64,000 nucleotides of DNA from Lytechinus variegatus (lineage: Eukaryota; Echinodermata; Echinoidea; Temnopleuroida; Toxopneustidae): contig NC_054742.1 in the NCBI RefSeq assembly GCF_018143015.1, forward strand, positions 60,210,853 to 60,274,852. The letters are read 5' to 3'. This document shows positions 58,391 through 64,000 of the stretch, piece by piece. Under the pieces are notes generated by a model that saw only the letters and a list, made by a program, of their open reading frames with translations, was not told the DNA's origin and did not search any database. The translations under genes were made by a program, and so were the position numbers. Numbering within the stretch: position 1 is the stretch's first letter; each line of letters starts with the position of its first letter.

Positions 58391-59266
58391 CAAATTCCAA
58401 TATCTGAAAAGCGGAAATTTTGATCACGATTTTAAATAAAGAACGAGTTGTGTATCTTGATCTCGCTTGTTGATTTTTGTGTAACATACAATCTTATTTT
58501 ATTTTTTGAACATGCGGAAGGGGGCAAAACGATATGTTTGCTCCCCCCATATTTTCATTGGTGGGGCGATCGCCTCCCCTACCGCCCCCCTCCCCCAGGA
58601 TCGACGCCTCTGTCTCTAAACTAAATCCCTTGTTCATGATTTGTGTATTATGTAGAAACTATTGCTAGTCTTTTGAGACTTGTGTGAAGCCCAAAACATC
58701 CATGGTCCGGTACGGTCTGCAGATTAGTAGACTACCAATGCAAAGTTGCGTTCGAACAATTTGCCAGTTAACCATGCTCGCCCTCAGTAAATCACTCATG
58801 TTCGCTCTAAATCATGTAAAATTGTCCTCGTAATTTGCCTTGCAATTACTTGTAGGTCAAGGTATAGAATTATGACAGAACTGATGACTGATTAATGAGG
58901 TGCTGGTGAGACGACGCTAAACAGGAATTTGCCGTCTGCTGATGTAATGGAACAAAGAACACACGCCAGAGTGATGAAAGATCCAGACTGTAATCCGTAT
59001 GCCTAGCGCGTACGATTTCTTATTTATGTAAGTGTACGGGGAATGACACGTTTCTGTGATGGATATATCCGTCTTGAAATGGAGTGACCATTTCGAGCTT
59101 GACAATATTTGCGCACGGTCGTATATCTAAACAAATAATTAATATCACAAAAATCATTGGGGGTATTATGTGGCCATTATAATTATGTAATCCATTTATC
59201 TTTAAAAATTAAATTTCTATGAACTACATCTTAGTATTACTCATTAGTATAAGTAATTAAAAGTAT

Positions 59267-60021
59267 GCCAGTGTATACAGCCACACGCGTGTGTCTTTAC
59301 CATCCAGCCACACGCGTGTGGTTATATCCAGAACACCTATCTGTGGATACCGCCACACGCCGCCAGTAATAACAGTAAAACACGTACCGCGGTATGTAGG
59401 TCTGACCGTCTATATCACGATCAAAATAACCTCATTTCTTCATTAAATTCTTACATTCTAAACCCCTTTGATTTCTTTAATTTTTTTAAATCGTTTCAAT
59501 TTCATTCTCACCGTCTCCTTTCCTTGTTTTTCTTGTCTTGTTACAAAAGGCCGCCTGTTAAATAGCAAATTTCCACACTTTTTCTACTTGTGTCGATTCT
59601 CTACTGAATCTAGGCTATGTGCGCGTACGTACGAAACCCAAACTGTGTATGTCTACTACTGCGCTGCGCTAACGCTGTATGGGTCTGCCACCGCGAAGGA
59701 AGCCAGAATCGACACAAGTAGAAAAAGAGAATTTGCTGTTAAACAGACGACCGTTTGTAACAAGACAAGAAAAGCAAGGAGAGAAGACGGTGAGAATGAA
59801 ATTGAAACGATCTAAGGATATCAAAGGGGTTTAGAATGTAAGAATTTAATGAAGAAATGAGGTTATTTTGATCGTGATATAGACGGTCAGACATAGTCAC
59901 ATACGTGTTTTACTGTTATTACTGGCGGCGTGTGGCGGTATCCACAGATATGTGTTCTGGATATAACCACACGCGTGTGGCTGGATGGTAAAGACACACG
60001 CGTGTGGCTGTATACACTGCC
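59267..60021. mobile_element. 755-bp foldback element with 9-bp target duplication
   Basis: Arms 59267-59600 and 59705-60021 are inverted copies beginning GCCAGTGTATACAGCCACAC and ending in the inverse, around a loop of about 104 bp. TAAAAGTAT is duplicated at 59258-59266 and 60022-60030. The arms carry CACACGCGTGTG palindromes. The open frame across it is a by-product of the fold. Confidence 0.88.
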
Positions 60022-60636
60022 TAAAAGTATTTCATCTGGCTTCTACAGACTACAGTTTAAACATAGGCTACACTATAGTAATTTTACATATACTTTTTCA
60101 TGACGGATCCTTGAAACCCTCCCCATACTTGCCTAAGGCTAAGCGGAATATAAACAAAATGGATTACCTTAGGAAATCAATATTTAGAGGGTGAAATCGG
60201 TTTGTTTCTCTTGATGACCTTGATACTACTAATCATAATGCGTATGAAGGGGTTAATATTATTTTAGTATATATAGCTATAGACAGCTGGCAGCCGTCTG
60301 TTTTGAGGAGTTTTTACATTTTTTTTTAAATCTCTCCTCGTACACAGACGGCTCTCTATCGTGCAGCCACCATTAGGGGACTTGCAATGCAAAATTCCCC
60401 CGTCGGGGCTCTTCAAGTTTTGTCTTTAATGAATAAAAAAATTGACAATTATTGTGACCAAAATGCAAATTAATTTTCCCTCTTGGCATTAATTGCCAAA
60501 AAACAGAGAAAAATCAAGTTAAAAGGAACAAAAACAGTGACTTACCTCGGCTGTCACGCAAATTCACTTCCCCATTTTGTCCGATCTTAAGTACATAAAC
60601 ATATGGCCATTGAGTCCCCTGTACAGATCGCGCTAG

Positions 60637-60710
60637 AACTTCGGTCTCTGTATTTGGTGAGTGAAGCCAACGGAGTTCAGCTGAACAACCAACATAACAG
60701 AGACCGAAGC
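60637..60710. other. Hairpin, 13-bp perfect stem
   Basis: CTTCGGTCTCTGT and ACAGAGACCGAAG pair across a loop of about 48 bases. A second inverted pair (CAGACGGCT.. at 60296 and 60343) lies nearby. No function is assigned. Confidence 0.5.
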
Positions 60711-61030
60711 TTTTGGTCTAATATAGCTATATAGAGTCTAAATATGAAAAATGAGAGAGGTTTCGTAGTCAGACTGATTTTGTGTAGATCCCTCAATTTG
60801 TAAACACAGCAAATACAATAGGCTTGACACATGAACCGCTTCGTAACGATCATGTTTTGAAGATCAAAGTTTAGATAAAATTATTATTTAAAAAAATAAA
60901 AATAATGAAATTTGAAACTTCATTATAAATAATTATTATGATAATGATCATTTATTATCTTCTAAACCTTTCTGAATATGGATTTCCTGCTTTGACTCTG
61001 CCCTACATGTAATACCGGTAATTACTCATT

Positions 61031-62090
61031 TTTAGCTCAACAGGCCCAAAGGGCAAGATGAGCTTATGCCGTGGCGTGGCGTCCGTCGTCTGTCGTTCGT
61101 CCACAATTTAAAAATGCTACTACTACGCCATTTCAATTCTGTTTGCTTTATATGATAGCACTAGGTGGGGCATTCAAAACTTCTACACAGAATTTTGAAA
61201 TTCATTAAATATGCTAATTTATGCGCATTTTTCAAAATTCACCTAAAATGCTTCTTTATTTGTTGACCGATTTTGATTTTTTTCTTCCATCTGGTAGAGC
61301 TTCATGAGGTCCACCAATCTTGTACACAGAATTTTGAAATTTTGACTAGAACAATTTTTATGCTAATTCATGCGAATTTATTCATATTTTCAAAAATTCA
61401 CATAAAATGCTTTTTCTTTAATTGTTGACCGATTTTTACTTGTTTTCTTCCATTTTGTAGAACTTTATGAGGTTCACCAAACTTGTACACAGATTTTTGA
61501 CATTTTCAGTAGAAAATTACTAATGCAAATTTATGCAAAATTTATTCAGAAATCACAGAAAATGCCTCTTCTTGATTTGTTGACAGATTTTGATATTTTT
61601 TCTTCCATCTGGTAGAACTTCATGAGGCCCACTAAACTTCTACACAGAATTTTGAAATTTTGTCTGGAAAATTATTTATTCTAATTTATGCAAAATTTAT
61701 TCATAAATCACAACAAATGTTTTTTCTTCTTCATTTGTTGATTAATTTCAATTTTGTTTGCTTTATATGATAGCTCGAGGTGGTGATACAAAATTTGAAC
61801 ATAGAATTTTGAAACTCATTGAATCTGCTATTTATTCATATATTTTCAAAACTCACAAAAATTACTTATTTGTTGATTGATTTTGGTTATTTTTGTTCCA
61901 TCTGAGAGCTACATTAGGTTCACCAAGGTTCTAAACAGAGATAAGAAACTTTGACTAGATAATAATTAATACTTAATTCATATGAAATTTATTCATAGAT
62001 CACAAAAAAATGCTTCTATGTCATTTCTTCATCAATTTCAATTCTATATCCTCAATTTATGTCACCAATATAATTCACTACAGTGTCAAC
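61031..62090. repeat. Diverged tandem array, about 150-170-bp period
   Basis: After a lead-in (GGCCCAAAGGGCAAGATGAG, CTTATGCCGTGGCGTGGCGT) about six units repeat ATTTGTTGACCGATTTTGAT, CTTCCATCTGGTAGA, TTCATGAGG and CACAGAATTTTGAAATT. Units diverge progressively to the right. Confidence 0.7.
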
Positions 62091-62531
62091 TGGGCTGAAA
62101 TTAAAATTGTGTTAATTTGTGTTGCGAGATGCTGGATGAGCTCCACATCATTCATGTGCTAGTTTTTTTTCTCTTAGGCATCATTAAGAAAAGGCCTGTT
62201 TTATTCAAGATTTGTAATATAAGAATAAAAGCTACCAAGATAAGATGCATATAGAATTTACTAAACTTTACAACAGGCTGTAATCATCAAGTTGCTTTTT
62301 GTGACACTACTTTCAGGGAAGTCCTCATTTGTCTAAAATAAAGTTATCTCATGTTTATATTACATTATAGATCTCTGATATGCACAGCTTTGACTACTGG
62401 AGTTCTTTTGAAAGTCCCTTGTAACAGCAAGTGCTTGGGTCAGTGTTCACCATGAGTTCCCATCAAGCCACTCCTATGGAGGCTTACAAGGTTGGTTTTG
62501 AGCTTGCATAAAGTTTTTGGTTAACAAAGTG

Positions 62532-62760
62532 TGATGTCAGTTGCTATGGTGTCATGGCGGGCTGGTTCTAAACAGAGTCACAGCTGACGATCATCTGCAC
62601 ACATTGTATTTGAAAATGACAATGGCTCCTCTGAAAAAAATAGGTTGCAAGTAATCAAAATCCGATAGCAGCCATTTTCTTCTATGTGAAACACGCTTTC
62701 ATTCGGCTGGTATATTTGTTTAGAACCAAGCTGCCATGACACCATGGTGACTGACGTCAT
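62532..62760. mobile_element. Inverted-repeat MITE
   Basis: GATGTCAGTTGCTATGGTGT and CATGGCGGGCTGGTTCTAAA on the left are the inverse of TTTAGAACCAAGCTGCCATG and ACACCATGGTGACTGACGTC on the right. About 230 bp in all. Confidence 0.7.
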
Positions 62761-63097
62761 TGATTTGGTACTCTACAATTTGAATATTACTTGAGTATCA
62801 TCTAAAATCTAGCCTAGTGGCTGTGGAATGTTTTTTTTTTCATCAGTCAATTCTTTGTGAAAATTCTAAATTTAGGGAAATCTAGCACTCTCACTAGATG
62901 TTTTTTTATACGCCTGTCGTAGACGGGATGTATTATGGTATCACACTCGTCCGTCTGTTTGACTTTACCTAGGCTCATAGGCACGAATTCACAAAGGTGG
63001 TTTTGTTAAACCCACAGTTGAATCCATGGTTTATGCAAATGTTCTGTATAAATTACCATTATTTTAGCGTGTATCAGGCACGTGTATAAATTTTGAG

Positions 63098-63985
63098 ATG
63101 CGCCAAATTGACGCCTGTTACCATGGTTACATACGCTACTTGTATTGATACCATGGATTTGACTTCGTCGCGCCGCGTCCACCGCAGAGATTTCCTTGTG
63201 AGTGCTCTATCAGCTGCGCTTCTTTTCCAATCATCTTTTAATGTTGCATGAAGGTCCATTATGGTAAAGCAAAGCCGCCTATTGATTTTGGTGTGGGCAG
63301 AGACATTGCTGCCATGGTAACAAGAGTTTTTGTCTCACCCACCAGAGGTGAAGGCGAGACAGGGATCCAAACGTCATCCGTCCGTCCATCACAAACCTTA
63401 TGACACATAACTCCACAATCGTAAGTTTCTTTTCAACTAAACTTGGATGGTAGATGGACTTGGGGGACCTGCATGTTATGCTGCAGTCGGAGGTCACATG
63501 GTAAGGTCATTTTCAGGACAGCGTTAAAGTTTACATCCAAGATGCTCTTATGACAAAACAATATTAGAAGGTGAAGCGAAGATGCCTATCATTTTTGGTG
63601 GAGAGTCTTAGGGTTAGGTTTACAAAATATATCCAGATTACTCTATGATTTTATTCCACAGCAGGTGATACTGGACAATACTTAAGGTTCTGCAGAGTCA
63701 CGCTGCTACGTCATATTATTGTCATCAAATTTGCTACCCACAAGCAAAATGTGGGCAGGGTCATTGTCGCCATAATGATTGTATTTATTTTTCAAATTTC
63801 TGTGTGAGCTCTATATATCGCAATGACGGATGACGCGGTGGGTTCGGGGGATACTTGTGCTCGGCTGCGCTGCCTGCGCGACCCGCCGAGCATCTCTAGT
63901 TTGTTCATGAGTCCACTGTTTGAAGAGTGGACTCTTTAAAAAATAGCGTGGATAACCACGGCAACAGGCGTCAATTTGTTGCACT
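63098..63985. repeat. Inverted repeat spanning about 880 bp at right edge
   Basis: AAATTGACGCCTGTTACCAT (63109) is the inverse of the segment near 63955 (CACGGCAACAGGCGTCAATT). The intervening DNA has GTCCGTC motifs (63380) typical of another dispersed repeat. The right boundary lies outside the window. Confidence 0.45.
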
Positions 63986-64000
63986 GTGACAAAAGTGTGC

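Larger units (their letters stand above)
56180..64000. other. Gene-free right flank
   Basis: Upstream of CTSZ. Contents: probable CTSZ promoter within the first few hundred bases; a repeat with recurring CGCGCTTCGCGCTCGCA motifs (57400-58390); a purine/pyrimidine-rich patch near 58560; a foldback element 59267-60021; a 60264-60745 segment with two hairpins; a diverged tandem array 61031-62090; an inverted-repeat MITE 62532-62760; and repeats with GTCCGTC motifs to the right edge. No coding exon is supported. Confidence 0.5.

Noticed and set aside
59468-59815. 115-codon frame on the plus strand
   Set aside because: It runs through both arms and the loop of the foldback element and has no protein-like features.
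60540-60600. 5' exon on the minus strand ending at a GTAAGT-like donor
   Set aside because: Only the donor consensus supports it; the single ATG is followed at once by a stop, and no partner exon is visible.
62578-62760. 60-codon minus-strand frame
   Set aside because: It lies inside an inverted-repeat MITE.

Overview
This is an AT-rich metazoan genomic window with multi-exon genes, GT-AG introns and dense families of foldback transposons, tRNA-headed SINEs and microsatellites. The repeat content, the introns of a few hundred bases to about 2.5 kb and the gene types suggest a marine deuterostome, most likely a sea urchin. That assignment is inference; no species marker was seen.

Layout. Positions 1-38241 hold three head-to-tail minus-strand copies of one large gene, in units of about 15 kb: copy A (start 7816, 3' end beyond the left edge), copy B (23248-12265) and copy C (38241-26000). 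Each encodes a signal peptide, a cysteine-bearing ectodomain and seven membrane segments of the TMEM145/GPR180 (GOST, GpcrRhopsn4) family. Unusually, these are followed by a tail of about 595 residues made of short repeats and predicted to be disordered. I reconstructed all 20 exons for B and C and 14 exons plus a fragment for A. Copy A is open as far as it can be read, copy C has one single-base frameshift in the tail, and copy B has three. B is also a mosaic: its 5' two thirds match A almost exactly, while its 3' third groups with C.

Positions 40795-41992 (+) carry a class A GPCR on one coding exon, with a one-base frameshift at a run of five C. Positions 50253-56179 (-) carry a complete seven-exon cathepsin Z (CTSZ) gene whose introns are full of transposon debris. 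Spacers 41993-50252 and 56180-64000 show no convincing gene and are mostly repeats.

The tandem units work as a natural experiment: an insertion in one copy can be read against the empty site in another. This dates and delimits a TA-flanked MITE (20431-20667), a tRNA-type SINE with a TATAA duplication (14512-14770), a SINE with a 7SL-RNA-like head (24111-24302) and a deletion patched with a 41-bp piece of exon (24391-24431). Other notable structures are a 755-bp foldback element with a 9-bp target duplication (59267-60021), two CCCGGG-ended elements (45726-46137 and 53872-54558, the latter inside a SINE) and a MITE nested in another MITE (39406-40146). I recognised no LTR retroelement, Polinton, CRISPR array, rRNA or convincing functional tRNA.
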